A DNA stretch of 64,000 nucleotides. It comes from Conchocele bisecta (Eukaryota; Mollusca; Bivalvia; Lucinida; Thyasiridae). Both the position numbers and the translations under genes were made by a program. The DNA is taken from positions 76,903,566-76,967,565 of the forward strand of contig CM055265.1 in the NCBI GenBank assembly GCA_029237695.1, given 5' to 3'. Positions 21,826 through 33,735 of this stretch are shown one piece after another; the first letter of the stretch is position 1; the number at the start of each line of letters is the position of its first letter. The notes below the pieces were generated by a model. The model saw only the letters and a program-made list of their open reading frames with translations, was not told where the DNA came from and made no database searches.

Positions 21826-23424
21826 TTCTATTATGGATTGGAATCGTATGACCGACAAAGATCTTATATTTGTGAGATGATAGATGTAGAAGTTCCCATT
21901 CGTACTGGCAAAAGAAAGAAAACAACAGCACTCAAATACCATTTATCTGTGGACAATAGGAAGGAGAGGGTGTGCCGTGATTTCTTCATGAACACCTTAG
22001 ACATTTCAAGAAAAACAATAGATTACACTATCAAAAGAAAAGCCCATGGAACATTTGGTGGGATAGACAGAAGAGGAAGGCAACAATCAGGCAATACTAT
22101 TAGTAAAGAAAGAATTGATTGTGTGCATAAACACATTCAGTCATTCCCTAAAATGGAATCGCATTATGCCAGAAAGAAATCGACCAAGCAATATCTTTCG
22201 CATGATCTAAATATAAAACATATGTGGCGCTTGTATTCTAATGAGTGCAAACGAAACAACATAACACCTGTTAAGGAAGCGAAGTATCGGCAAATATTTT
22301 GTGAAAATTACAACATGTCATTCTTCAAACCGAAGAAAGACCAATGTGCAGTATGTGCAAAATATAACAGAAAGAAAAGTGAAGGACATTTGGACCAAGA
22401 AACAGAAACTGAATATAACGACCACCAGGAAAATAAAAATAGAGCAAGAGTAGAAAAACAAAGAGACAAAGATACTGCAAAAGTGGATTCTAGCCAGTAT
22501 GTTGCAACATTTGACTTGCAAGCCGTGTTGACTACTCCTTGTTCGCTAGTCAGTGAAATGTACTATTCAAGAAAATTATGCTGTTACAATTTGACAATAT
22601 TTTCTTTGAGTGACAACGAAACTGTGTGCCACTTATGGGATGAAACCCAGGGTAAGCGCGGATCTTGTGAAATCGCCACATGTTTAATGAAAAACACAAT
22701 GTCTGTATGTTCCTCTTCAAACAGAATTCAGGAGATAACGTACTACTCATACACATGTGCTGGGCAAAATAGAAACCAGTTTGTTGCTGCATCTTATATG
22801 CATATAATGGAAAAGATACCACAGTTGCAAGTTATAAATCATAAGTTTCTACAATCCGGGCATTCACAGATGGAGTGTGATTCTGTCCACAGTTCGATTG
22901 AAATGGCCAAGAGGAAGACATCAGTCTATGTACCATCACAATGGTGTACTGTTGTAAGCCTTGCCAGAAAAAAGAAGCCGTATCTGGCTGTGCCGCTGAA
23001 ATATGACCATGTTCTTAACTGGAAACACTTTTTAAAAGAAAACTGCCCGAACATGAAAGTCTCGTCAACTGGAGAGCGAATCAACTGGCAACAAATCAAA
23101 TGGATACAAGTGCACAAAAGCAGGCCGAGATGTTTACTCGTAAATTATACATTTTCTGAATCCAATTTCAAGCAGATTAATGTGCAACCAGTGGCTACGC
23201 GAAAAACACCCAGAGGTTGGCCTGACCAGTTAGAACGGTGCTATGAAACCAAACAACCGCTATCTGTACATAAGAAAAATGACTTAATAAACTTGTGTAG
23301 GAAGGGAATAATACCTGAAGAATTGCATGGGTATTTCAATTCATTGCCAACCAATAAGTTAGTCAAGGATAGAATTCCACTACCAGATTCAGATGAAGAA
23401 TCTGATGATACAGATTGTGAATAA
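21826..23424 (+). CDS. DDE-like transposase half (exon 3, second part)
   Basis: This frame continues the OTU frame directly after TAA 21823-21825 (no frame change), so both are one gene of about 1,040 codons broken by one stop, or read through it. There is no ATG at the start: the first residue used for numbering is a TTG at 21838. Numbered so, it has a zinc-binding CAVC-type pair near 165, FDLQAV with D226, YSYTCAGQNRN (302-312) and GHSQMECDSVHSSIE (341-355). The family usually has Asp where Y305 stands, so a catalytic residue may be lost. It ends in an acidic tail, and AATAAA overlaps the stop codon (23420-23425). Expected function: cut-and-paste transposition of this element. Confidence 0.75.
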   Translation, partial: FYYGLESYDRQRSYICEMIDVEVPIRTGKRKKTTALKYHLSVDNRKERVCRDFFMNTLDISRKTIDYTIKRKAHGTFGGIDRRGRQQSGNTISKERIDCVHKHIQSFPKMESHYARKKSTKQYLSHDLNIKHMWRLYSNECKRNNITPVKEAKYRQIFCENYNMSFFKPKKDQCAVCAKYNRKKSEGHLDQETETEYNDHQENKNRARVEKQRDKDTAKVDSSQYVATFDLQAVLTTPCSLVSEMYYSRKLCCYNLTIFSLSDNETVCHLWDETQGKRGSCEIATCLMKNTMSVCSSSNRIQEITYYSYTCAGQNRNQFVAASYMHIMEKIPQLQVINHKFLQSGHSQMECDSVHSSIEMAKRKTSVYVPSQWCTVVSLARKKKPYLAVPLKYDHVLNWKHFLKENCPNMKVSSTGERINWQQIKWIQVHKSRPRCLLVNYTFSESNFKQINVQPVATRKTPRGWPDQLERCYETKQPLSVHKKNDLINLCRKGIIPEELHGYFNSLPTNKLVKDRIPLPDSDEESDDTDCE

Positions 23425-23839
23425 AATTCATGGATAATACATATTATGTCAAACATTAAGATTCAATGTCACGGATTGAGTATTCACATGTTCTGTGTTT
23501 CGCGTTCATTTCAAGTGTGAAAGAGATGGAGCTAAACAAACATACATGTAGAAACACATATTTTTATGTTCATTAGTATGTGTTTCAATGAGTTTCATAT
23601 TACTCTAAATATTATTTCAATTTCACGGATTAGTACGATCTTGCAATGTGGCTGCATATATTAATGAAGTAGACAATATATTAAAATAAATATTCTGCCA
23701 TAACACAGCAATATGCATTTATATCTCATGGTACAGTTTAGTGTTAAAAAACGACTCTTCGATAAAATTATGCATCTAACAGAAGTGGACTATGTGACAT
23801 ATGGTCCCATCTTGTCATAGAATTGTCATAATAGTTCAA

Positions 23840-24090
23840 GTTTTGGCCCATGCATAAAGGTACCAAATGCCATTTGGTACTTTCCTGCCCTAAACATTTA
23901 TACACTTGTAACAGTTTACCTCTGTGCAAGAAGGGGCCATGTGTCAGTTGGTTCCTTCTTGCCGTGAAGACTTTCACAGAGATGAGACATTTTATTTGTG
24001 CAAGAAGGAACCATGTGCCACTTGGTACCTTCTTGCACACATGTCTCTTGCATATGTGTTCAATTACAAAAGGAACCAAGTACCTATTCA
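23840..24090. repeat. Right subterminal repeat cluster of OTU transposon
   Basis: Three paired, inverted copies of the GTGCAAGAAGGNACCATGTG word (around 23850, 23925 and 23997) mirror the left cluster. Confidence 0.7.
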
Positions 24091-24252
24091 TGAATAAATC
24101 AAACATATGACATTATATTGTGTAGGTAGCATATAAAATCACATGAAATATGCTTTATATATACACCTGTGCAACTTGGAATAAATAAGTGCAAAAGTGT
24201 AGTAATGGTCGAAGATCTAATATTAAAACCCGTTTTTCTCAAAAGTAAGAAA

Positions 24253-24290
24253 ATGTCACTTGGTCCCTTTCTGCACTAAGGGCACGATAT
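24253..24290 (-). repeat. Right terminal inverted repeat of OTU transposon
   Basis: Reverse complement of the left end at 17976-18016. Together they set the element at about 6.3 kb. Confidence 0.7.
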
Positions 24291-24529
24291 GTCTGATTGC
24301 AGTATAGTCATATATTTGGGTTTTGGCGGTCGGTTGATAGAACCATATTTTGTGAATACATCAGGTGACAGACTGGTCACAAACACCACAGGTCAGGTTT
24401 ATTCATTATCCCGTTTATTTTTATGTACTGGTCACAGTCGCAGTAAACATTAGTGTCCATACACAACATACTGTTTCTCCCAATCGAACAGTCTCGACTG
24501 CAGCTTATACCCTTGATGCTACCGAGTAT

Positions 24530-24584
24530 ATATATGCGTGTATGTGGGTGTACGTGTGTGTATATGTGTGTATGCATATGTGTG

Positions 24585-24633
<49 letters not shown>

Positions 24634-24635
24634 GC
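24530..24635. repeat. TG/TA microsatellite
   Basis: TGTG/TGTA repeats pass into an uninterrupted TA run of about 40 bases (24590-24631). Frames through it are artefacts. Confidence 0.9.
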
Positions 24636-24954
24636 AAATTATCTTGAAACTAGCTTACTAGTATATTTCTTTTTAAATAGAAAATTGTTATGGACTGTCT
24701 GTGGCGACCACCATGAGTTGCATCCCTTAAACAAACGTGTATCAAGAAAGTTAGTAAGTACAAAAAGTATACGTCAGTATCCCCACTAAATATATCAATA
24801 AATCATCGTCTCTACGAGGGAGCCGGCTTCTGGTGGCGAACACAACAGACGTACGCACACATATCGGGTATTTACGTTTATAGTAGACATGTCAATCAAT
24901 GATATCATTGGTTGCATATGGACCCCCGCTGAGAAAAGGGACCTTCCGACATGT

Positions 24955-25030
24955 GTGACCAGCGTAGCCCCAGATCAGCCTGCGCATACGCGCAGTCTCA
25001 AATCAGGGCTTACGCTGTTCTTAATTTCAT
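24955..25030. repeat. Degenerate bivalve MITE fragment
   Basis: GACCAGCGTAGCCCCAGATC and GCCTGCGCATACGCGCAGTC match the core of the MITE complete at 46151-46379 (CAGTGTAGATCCTGATC ... GATCTACACTGG). Similar fragments are at 27585-27665 and 49600-49650. Confidence 0.5.
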
Positions 25031-25094
25031 CAATAGACTAATAGTATTGACACCAGCAAAACTATTACAACCAGATTATACTGTGTGAGTGTAC

Positions 25095-26772
25095 AAAATG
25101 AACAAGAGGGCCATGATGGCCCTAATTCACTCACCTGACTCTATGAACACCAGAGGAGAATGTGACATTGAGTTCATGTGTTTTAAAAAAATTGTGCTAT
25201 TTTTAGATGGCGGTCATCTTGGATTAAGCGATGACTCTCATTTTACAAAATCTGAAAATGCTTCACCCAGCATCGGCCATGTGGTTCCTGAGAAAAAGAC
25301 GTTAAACATCTTGAATAAATGGACCTTTTGGTGGCCATCATGGATGACATAATCATCCGATTCCGCCGAAATATTGCACCAGAGTGATCGCTTCATTGAT
25401 ACATTCAATTTGATATATGACATGACCATATTCAGTCAAAAATAAAATTTGACCCCAATTTGACCCCACGGGCCACGCCCATTTTTGAACCCGTGGTCAC
25501 CATTTCAAAATAACTTTCAAAGAGCAATGTACATCGATCATTCCTACCAAGTTTCGTCGAAATCCGGCTAGCGCTTCATGAGAAGAAGATTTTTTAAGAA
25601 TTTATGCTATTTTTAGACGGCGGCCATCTTGGATTAGCGATGACCTCCATTTTAACAAATCTGAAAAGGCTTCACCCATGGACCATAACTTTTAAGTTTG
25701 GCTACCATGGGCCAAGCGGTTCATGTGAAGAAGAATTTTGAAATCTCTAATAAAAGAACGACCTTTTGACATTTCGGCGGCCATCTTGGATGACATAACA
25801 ATCCGATTTGGACAAAATATGTACCAAAGTGATCGCCTCATTGATACCTTCGATTTGATATATAACATGACCATATTCGGTCAAAAATAAAATTTGACCC
25901 CACGGGCCACGCCCATTTTTGACCCCGGGGTCACCATTTTAACAATTATGAAAGAGCATTGTACATCGATCATTTCTACGAAGTTTCGTCGAAATCCGGC
26001 TAGCGGTTCATGAGAAGAAGATTTTTTAAGAATTTATGCTATTTTTAGACTGCTGCCATCTTGGATTACCGATGACCACCATTTTAATAAATCAGAAAAG
26101 GCTTCACACATGGACCATAACTTTTAAGTTTGGCTACCATGGGCCAAGCTGTTCATGTGAAGAAGAATTTTTAAATCTCTAATAAAAGAACGACCTTTTG
26201 ACCTTTCGGCGGCCATCTTGGATGACATAACAATCCGATTTCGACAAAAAATGCACCAGAGTGATCGCCTCATTGATACCTTCTATTTGATATATGAAAT
26301 GACCATATTCAGTCAAAAATAAAATTTGACACCCAATTTGACCCCACGGGCCACGCCCATTTTTGACCCCAGGGTCACCATTTTAACAACATTGAAAGAG
26401 CAATGTACATCGATCATTCCTATCAAGTTTGTCGAAATCCAGTTGGCGGTTCTTGAGAAGAAGATTTTTTAAGAATTTGTGCTGTTTTTAGACGGCGGCC
26501 ATCTTGGATTACGTAATGACGTCATTTTAACAATTTTGTAATCCCCCTAACTAAGGACCATGACCATGAAGTTTTGTGACTATAGACCCAATGGTTACCG
26601 AGGAGAAGACGTTTGAAAATGTTCACGGACGACGGACGACGACGGACGACGACGGACGACGACTGACGACGGACGACGACGACGGACGACGGACGACGGA
26701 CGACGCGGACGACGGACACATTGCGGTAACAATAGCTCACATGAGATGAGCTTCGCTCAGGTGAGCTAAAAA
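25095..26772. repeat. 430-bp tandem-array element with GGACGAC microsatellite
   Basis: The block starts with AGAGGGCCATGATGGCCC and CACTCACCTGA and ends with GAGCTTCGCTCAGGTGAGCT (26748-26767), so the ends carry inverted ACTCACCTGA/TCAGGTGAGCT words. Between lie about 3.5 units of about 430 bp with GGCGGCCATCTTGGATTA, CCACGGGCCACGCCCATTTT and TCGAAATCCGGCTAGCGGTT blocks. A (GGACGAC) run fills 26633-26716. No coding potential. The build resembles array elements A and B. Confidence 0.75.
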
Positions 26773-27959
26773 TAATCCCTGTCGGTGCCAATTAGCGCAA
26801 ATGTGTAGGGTCTATTTTCTCAGCCGGCGGCCTATATATACTTGGAAATATATCCTCACATGATTTCGTTACTCTTTAATTTTTCGAGTGTGAGGATGAA
26901 TGAACGTTGTATATTGGCATTATCATACTACTCTTGACAGCACATTCCAATGTTCCTTTCTCAGTCTAAATCTCGCTGAGATGGAAATATTCTGGACCAG
27001 ACGCTGCATGTAATTTGTAATTTTTACTATGTAATTTACTATGCAATTTGTAATTTTTAATTCTTGTAAACTAAGGATACATTAATATACAACAACACAG
27101 AGAGATTTACCTCCACGTTTGAAAGAACTTCTACCCATAAATAGCAAGTATATGGATTCCAAATCAGACACAAATGTAGAAGCTAAATATTTTCATTTAT
27201 TTTCTTAGCGTAAACATGTTAAATCTGAAATATGTCGATTGTTCATTGCAGATCATTGATCAATTTTTTTTATCTTAAATATCTAGACTGTACATCATGG
27301 AATTGGCAATTTTTAAAAAAACAAAAACATTTTACTGAGGATTAAGACGCCCCAAACACAAAATCTAAACATTTTGTTTTCTACCCAGAACAGACATATG
27401 ATCTCTAACTGAAAATAGTCAAACTATGTATTTATCTGTCATTCATACAATATTACAAATCTTTATATTGTTGACGGTTTAATGTTTCACATGTGTGTTG
27501 CTAGTCAGACACAATACATCTTGTACGTTTTCTGCATGGATGTATATGTGGCACACCGTCTCGGAAAGGAGATTAAACGTTGTGTACGAGGAGTGTAGCA
27601 CCAGATCAGTCGGCGCATTCTCGCAGACTGATCAGGTTCTATGCTAATCGACAAAGAAAACACCGTATAAACACCTGCAAAAATAGAATCTTACCATAAT
27701 GTGTGCACGTGCAAAAAATAATATAATCATTTTATGTTAGACGAAAATATATGGTTTTCTTTCTTGGCGGGAGGCCACGTATACATGCAGTACATACTGG
27801 GTGATTTGGTGACCCTTGTTGTTCACAATTGATTACTGATGCAACTCTCATATTCTCTTCTTATCTGCCTCTTTGTGTTCGTCTGTGCTGGATCTTTGAA
27901 GTATATGTATGTGTAGTAATGTGATTGATCAAACGAAAACTGTAAACCTAATATAATAC
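26773..27959. other. AT-rich stretch, no gene recognised
   Basis: Only a diverged MITE core (27585-27665, AGTGTAGCACCAGATCAGTC) is recognisable. No frame resembles a protein. Confidence 0.5.
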
Positions 27960-27966
27960 TATAGAC

Positions 27967-28660
27967 ATCAAAATAGGAAGTTTTAATGTGAAGGGTATGG
28001 GGTCAAAAATCAAGCGACTGCAACTTTTCCAATGGATAAAAGAAAACAAGTATGGTATATGTTTTATACAAGAGGCACACTTTACTATAAATGACAAAGC
28101 ACAATGGGAAAGTGAATGGGGTGGAGACGCTTATTTTAGCGGTGAATTCAGTCATAAGGAAGGAATATGCATTCTAATTGACCAGGTTTAGATTATGAAA
28201 CTATACATTATGAAAACATTATAACCGGTAGAATTCAATCTCTTAAAATAACTCTATCTGGTAAGGAATACACATTAATTAATATGTATGGGCCTAATGA
28301 AAACAGTCTTCAATTTTATCAAAATCTCGAGACATATATAGAATCTGTGGAACTTGATACTCTAATAATAGGCGGATACATCAATATCATTTTAGATCCT
28401 GACCTAGATATGAAAAATGGTAGAACTGAGCATAATACAAAAACAAGAGAAAAAATAGTGTCAATCATGAAAAAATATAATTTACATGATATCTGGAGAA
28501 TCCTGAATCCTAATATAAAAAAATTCACATGGCTTTCAAATACAAAACCTCTACAGGTATCAAATCAGACCATTCGATAGTATATGTATGTCTACAAACA
28601 CATTGCAATGCAAGGGGGCCTGGCTACTTTAAATTAAATAACAGTCTACTTTTCAAACCG
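27967..28660 (+). pseudogene. LINE endonuclease region
   Basis: The APE-type endonuclease starts at IKIGSFNVKG and includes FIQEAHF (catalytic Glu), then after a TAG at 28189 and a frameshift NMYGPNE, IIGGYINI (the usual GDFN Asp/Asn motif altered to GGYIN), FTWLSN and SDHSIVY. The domain nicks target DNA to prime reverse transcription. The changed GDFN motif together with stops marks it as inactive. Confidence 0.7.
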
Positions 28661-28689
28661 GATTACCAACAAATAATTAGATTAGAAGT

Positions 28690-31519
28690 AGTATAACTAC
28701 CATTGCCGATATTAATCAAGATGCAAATCCAAATACATTATGGGAAATAATAAAAGGAACGATACGAAATGAAACAATAAAATATGCGTCAAATGAAAAG
28801 AAAAATGATTTAAAGTTGGAAAGAAAGTTAATAGAAGAAATAGATCAATTAGAAACGGAATACGCTAGAAATATATCTGATGCTACGTTAACAGAATTAA
28901 ATTCTAAAAAAGAAAAGCTAGAAGACATTCATGAAAAGAAAGTGAAAGGGTGTATGCTACGATCAAAAGCGGAATATATAGAGGGTAACGAAAAGAATAC
29001 TAAATATTTTGCTAATTTAGAAAAGAAACGATCAGAAAATAAAACTATACTTCGTTTAAATGTAAATGGAAAAACTGTTCCAAAAAATGAAGAAATATTA
29101 CATGAGCAAAAGATGTTGAAAATAGTAATTACAATTTCTTCACAAATAATAACGATCAGAATATATTATCTGAAGAAAATAAACAGCTATGCGAAGGTAA
29201 CCTTTCTGAATATGAATGTAGTATTGCCTTAAAAGAAATGAAAAATAATAAAAGCCCGGGCTCAGACGGGTCTGACTGTAGAATTTTTCAAAATATTTTG
29301 GAATGAAATAAAACGATACAGATTCTTTTAACTATTCATTAGCAAACGGGTCACTAAGCGAATTTCAAAAACAAGGAATAATAACATTAATACCTAAGAA
29401 AGACAGTGACTTATGAATATTAACAAATTGGAGACCCATATCATTACTTAACGTGGATTACAAAATAGATCAAAGGCCATTGCAAATCGAATTAAAAAAA
29501 GCCCTACCGACAATAATAGATTATTCACAAACTGGGTTTCTTAAGGGAAGATATATTGGAGAAAACATCAGAAATAGTTATGAAACAATAGAACAACTTA
29601 ACGAAACTGATGCACCAGGTCTATTCTTCTTCGCAGACTTCGAAAAAGCATTTGATAGTGTTGCAAAATGTTGTGTAACAAATAATGGGTACTTATCATA
29701 TTTATGTTCAATAAATAGAGGTGTACGCCAGGGTTGTCCGTTATCCCCGTATCTCTTTAGTATGTCCATTGAAATATTATCAAAATCTTTCATCAACGAT
29801 GCAGATATAACTGGAGTCAACATCGGTGATATAGAGCTAAAACATACAATGTTTGCTGATGATGCTGATGATGCAACTTTTATGACAAACGGTACGCAAA
29901 AATCCTTTGAAAAGTTAATATACATAATAGTTCAGTAAGATTTCCGGCCTCAAACTTAACATAAACAAATCTACAGTAATGAGAGTAGGTGCTTTAAAAC
30001 ATACAGATATCATATTCTGCCCCAACAAAAATTTTACATGGGCCTCACGCAGTACAAAAACCTTAGGCATCACATTCCTGAATGATAGTAGTGCTACTCA
30101 TGAACATAACGTTTTACCAAAAATATTAGAATTTGAACAATGTCTTGACCGATGGAAACGCAGAAAGTTAAGCTTACGTGGAAAAATTACGGTTATAAAG
30201 ACGTTTGCCGTCCCAAAATTGATATATCCATTGACAGTTTTACATGATCCACCAGAAAATATGATAAAACGAATTAGAACTAAGTTATTTCAATTTGTAT
30301 GGGACAACAAGCCTAATAAAGTTAAACGAAATACAATTATTCAATCTTATGAAAAAGGTGGACTAAAAATGCTAGACATAGATAGCTTTATAACTTCTGT
30401 AAGAGCTTCATGGGTGAAAAGAATATGCGATTCAACCAACATAGGGAAATGGAAAGCAATGTATGAAAAAATACTTGAAATATATGGTGTGATTTTTATC
30501 TTTGAATGCAACTTGAAACCAGAAGACACAAAATACATAGGTGAACACAACACGTTTTTAAATAATGTTTTGAAATCTTGGGCAAGTATAAACTATTCCC
30601 CTCAAACAGTTACAGTATCTAAAGAAATTATTTGGAATAAATCTAATATAAAACATCAAAACAAACCTATATTTCATAGGAACTGGTATGATAAGGGTAT
30701 TAAGTACATTGAACATTTACACGATTATAGAATAAATACTTTTTTAAGATTCGCTGATCTTGCAGAAATGTTCAATATAAGAAATGATGATTTTATGAAA
30801 TATCAAAGTATATTAAATAGTATAAGTCCACTGTGGAAGGATATACAATGCAGTCAAAATAGAACACATCAACGCGATACAATCTTCAGCCTTCAGAAAC
30901 ACTTAAGTCAAAATTACAGAAAAGCAAATACGTTAATAAAATACTATACACGATGCAAACAAACAAAACAATAATGAAAGATATAAAAGCTGAGCAAAAA
31001 TGGATACATGAATTTCCGGATACTAACCTAAATTGGAAACAAATTTACACGTTACATTTCAACTGTACTATAGATTCCGTATTGCGCAATTTCCAATACA
31101 AATACTTAATGAGAATTATTGGAACAAACAAATTACGTTATCGCTGTAACTTAATTAATAGCAGTTTGTGCGATTTTTGTTCTATGTATGTTGAAAGTAT
31201 AACACATTTGTTTTGGGAATGTCCCCATGTGCAACATTTGTGGTCACAGCTGCGGACATATTTAATTGAAAAAGATATAACAGATGTCGTAAATTTCCAA
31301 AAGTATTTCTATAGGAATAAATGACAGGCACACCAATTTAATTTTATAACAATATTAGCCAAATATTTCATTGTTAAATGTAAATATGAAAATAATGATA
31401 TAGCTTTCGGTCCATTTCTAAATTATTTAAGACATAGGATATACATTGAAGAAATTATAGCAACAACAAAAGACAAACGGGAACAACATATTATTAAATG
31501 GGGCAGGTTTCAGACATAG
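28690..31519 (+). pseudogene. LINE reverse transcriptase region
   Basis: A Lys/Glu-rich linker (28816-29232) leads to the RT: KSPGSDG near 29255, NWRPISLLN, QTGFLKGRYIGENIR, FADFEKAFDSV (29637-29670), RGVRQGCPLSPYLF, and the catalytic loop FADDADDATF (29851-29880), where a six-base duplication has doubled the ADD. About 30 residues seem deleted after DSV. Thumb and connection follow (29979-30974), then a Cys/His region CDFCSMYVESITHLFWEC (31160-31220), ending at TAG 31517-31519. Stops and shifts separate the pieces. Motif style fits the L1/Tx1 group. Confidence 0.75.
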
Positions 31520-31849
31520 TTATAATTGTAAGCACTGTAGACAGGTGTCAATCACACAAACTACACAAAAGTAACCAATATCCATCTAGTCTAGCACATA
31601 TGAACACATAGGGACATAGTCCACTTTTCACTTTGTTGCTATCCTTCTATATTACTCCAACAATTTTCCTATTTCTATCTTTTCTCCCTTACTATTTTTC
31701 TGCTAAAAATATTACTTTCGAATACATTAAGTACATGTGTAACTGTATGCGATCACGTAAGCCATACATTGTTAGTCAATATTGTATGTATAAATGTACA
31801 TGTTGTATTTAAAAGTGAAATAATAATTTTTAAAAATAAAAAAAAAGGA

Positions 31850-32440
31850 AAACATACACAGCACAGGGAGACTGTGGGGCCATAAATCACACACAGTCAG
31901 AAACAAATACCTGTATACAATTCTCAGTTAGAACAATGGGAAAATAGACAACTTACAGAAATGGACATTCAGCTCTAAATTTCTTGTCTCATAAACTACC
32001 AAAGTTTTTCGTAAATGTGGCTGTAGCTGGAGACATCGGGATTATCAGTTTTGCGCAATATATATCATTATCATATGCTACAGCATGTGCTATTGGATCA
32101 GGATATACACTGGTGACAAATCCTATAAACCCCGTGTTTCCAGTCTCAGCCACAAATGGTAAATAGATCAGGTGCTACACATATATAAATTTAGAAAATA
32201 TGGGGAAAATAGACAACTTACAGAAATTTATGTTTTTGGTACATTTGACAGTGACTGCATAAATGGTGTGCATCCTCACAATCTGATCAGGTTCCGCACT
32301 GTTCGTCATACCATCAATGAAACACCTGTCATGCCTCACGCTCACAAATGTAACAATACCGGTGTTCTCATACATACGGCAGGGTTTCTGTGGGGCCATA
32401 AATCACAGTCAGGAAAATACACACTTCTTAATTAGAACAG
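31850..32440. repeat. Diverged MITE-type dispersed repeats
   Basis: Two degenerate copies of the bivalve MITE are visible: TGGCTGTAGCTGGAGACATC ... TACACTGGTGACAAATCC (32018-32130), and GTGACTGCATAAATGGTGTG ... CTGATCAGGTTCCGCACTG (32250-32400). No gene. Confidence 0.5.
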
Positions 32441-33175
32441 AAGGGTCTGCCACAGAATGATTTGACTTGAGCAGAATGATTTGACTTGAGAATGGACATT
32501 TAATCTGTATGATGAACTTGTAAACACATGTAAACACATTATAGTCTATCATATAGACATTGCCACTATCATAATGCAAGGCTAATACCCAGGCTCAAAC
32601 AGACTGTGGTCTGATTAATGTATACACTGTTGGCTAGTTTTTAGGACAGAAAAAAAAGAATCACCGTGATCCTGATGAGAATATACACTGTTTGATATTT
32701 TGTTCCAGTACAAAAACCTGATTATCATCCAGCGTCTGTCTTTGTTACACTTGTTACACCGTTACACTGTAACATGAGCAAATAACTTCTGCTGTTCACA
32801 CTGTGTCTTTTCGTTGCAGTTGTTACTGTAACATGGGGGAAAATACCTTCGTTACACTTGTTACACTGTTACACCGTAACAAAATGGGCACCTCCAGCCA
32901 GTTGGTATCTTTTTGTGCAGTATATGGTTATTGAGAACTATATTTCCAAGAACAATATGTATTATCGATGGAAAACTAGGAAAATATGTCAATATGGAGG
33001 CAATTTTGAATTTTTGAAAAAATGTTGCCAATATTATGTTTTGTTCTACACAATCTCAGACTCATCCTTCAAAAGATGTTTTCCGAAGAGCATAATTTAT
33101 AGCAAACCTTTCAGCAGGATCACATCTCTATTCCACTCACTCGACACAGTATGTCCATTCCGTACTTAAGGCGGA
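32441..33175. other. No gene recognised; TTACAC-rich patch
   Basis: A patch of GTTACACTTGTTACACCGTT words lies at 32745-32880. Otherwise plain AT-rich sequence without recognisable exons. Confidence 0.4.
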
Positions 33176-33279
33176 CCAATGCGTATGCGTGGCTATACTT
33201 TCCAAAAATAATAAGAATAAAAAGAAAAACACGTCATGTCATACGTTGGCATGTTATCGTGCCGACGATATATTTGTTG

Positions 33280-33560
33280 CGTAAGTCGTCTTAACTAGTT
33301 AATTATCGCGTCAAGACGACTTACTTAGATGATTATCACGTCAAGACGACTTACTAACTGGTCAAGACGAGAAATAAATAAATAAATGTATATGTCAGTA
33401 GTGGACAGTATCACGTCTTAGACGAGATAACGCGTTAATTATCACGTTCAACTTATCACGTCTTGCGTGATAATAAGTCGTCTTGACGAGATAATCATCG
33501 CGTCTAAGTCGTCTTATAAGGTGTATTTCGACGACTTAACAATCACGTTATCACGTTAAG
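33280..33560. repeat. AAGTCGTCTT palindrome cluster
   Basis: Five or more copies of AAGTCGTCTTAAC/GACG in alternating orientation, with TTAATTATCGCG/CGTGATAATAAG words, form a self-complementary block typical of a foldback or MITE element. A TAAATAAATAAATG run sits in the middle. Confidence 0.55.
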
Positions 33561-33658
33561 TGCATGGCAGAAATATGCCACTATACATATCGGAGGCGAA
33601 TTATTGTAGCAACTAGGATTCCAACTCGACTTGAATCCGAGCAACGACTCTGGTCATT

Positions 33659-33735
33659 GGTCGTTTTTCGTGGTAACTCACGGGTCATACTCGAGTAACC
33701 CGAGTATAATCCGTGAGTTACCACGAAAAATGACC
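33659..33735. repeat. Hairpin-forming inverted repeat
   Basis: Two arms of about 35 bp (GGTCGTTTTTCGTGGTAACT... and its near-perfect complement) flank a short AGTAAC loop. Probably a small foldback element. Confidence 0.65.

Larger units (their letters stand above)
17976..24290 (+). mobile_element. DNA transposon encoding an OTU-transposase protein
   Basis: Inverted ends bound the element: left ATATCGT-CCC-ATTAGTGCAGAAAGGGACC (17977-18005) and the reverse complement at 24253-24290, differing by small indels. Both flanks also carry several internal copies of the motif GTGCAGAAAGGGACCAAGTG in both orientations, forming palindromes (18110-18440; 23840-24090). Inside is a single spliced gene. 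The exact ends and target duplication are unclear. I cannot assign a superfamily; the GHSxMECDSxHSxIE and CxGQNRN signatures recall transposase-like proteins common in aphids, Hydra and molluscs. Confidence 0.75.
27960..31850 (+). mobile_element. L1-like non-LTR retrotransposon, degraded
   Basis: An endonuclease region, RT and C-terminal zinc-binding region follow in order on the plus strand, ending in an A-rich tail (31828-31847). There is no ORF1 upstream, so the copy is 5' truncated. Frames are broken by many stops and shifts. No target duplication was clear. It probably lies in an upstream intron of, or 5' to, the BPI-like gene in the same orientation. Confidence 0.8.

Noticed and set aside
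17976..24290. CACTA (CMC) transposon, because CACTAAG occurs at the right end
   Set aside because: CACTA points outward and not inward at both ends, and the protein lacks CACTA-type motifs I know.
24377..24661. Frames of 80-98 codons with IYIYIY repeats
   Set aside because: Translation of a TA/TG microsatellite.
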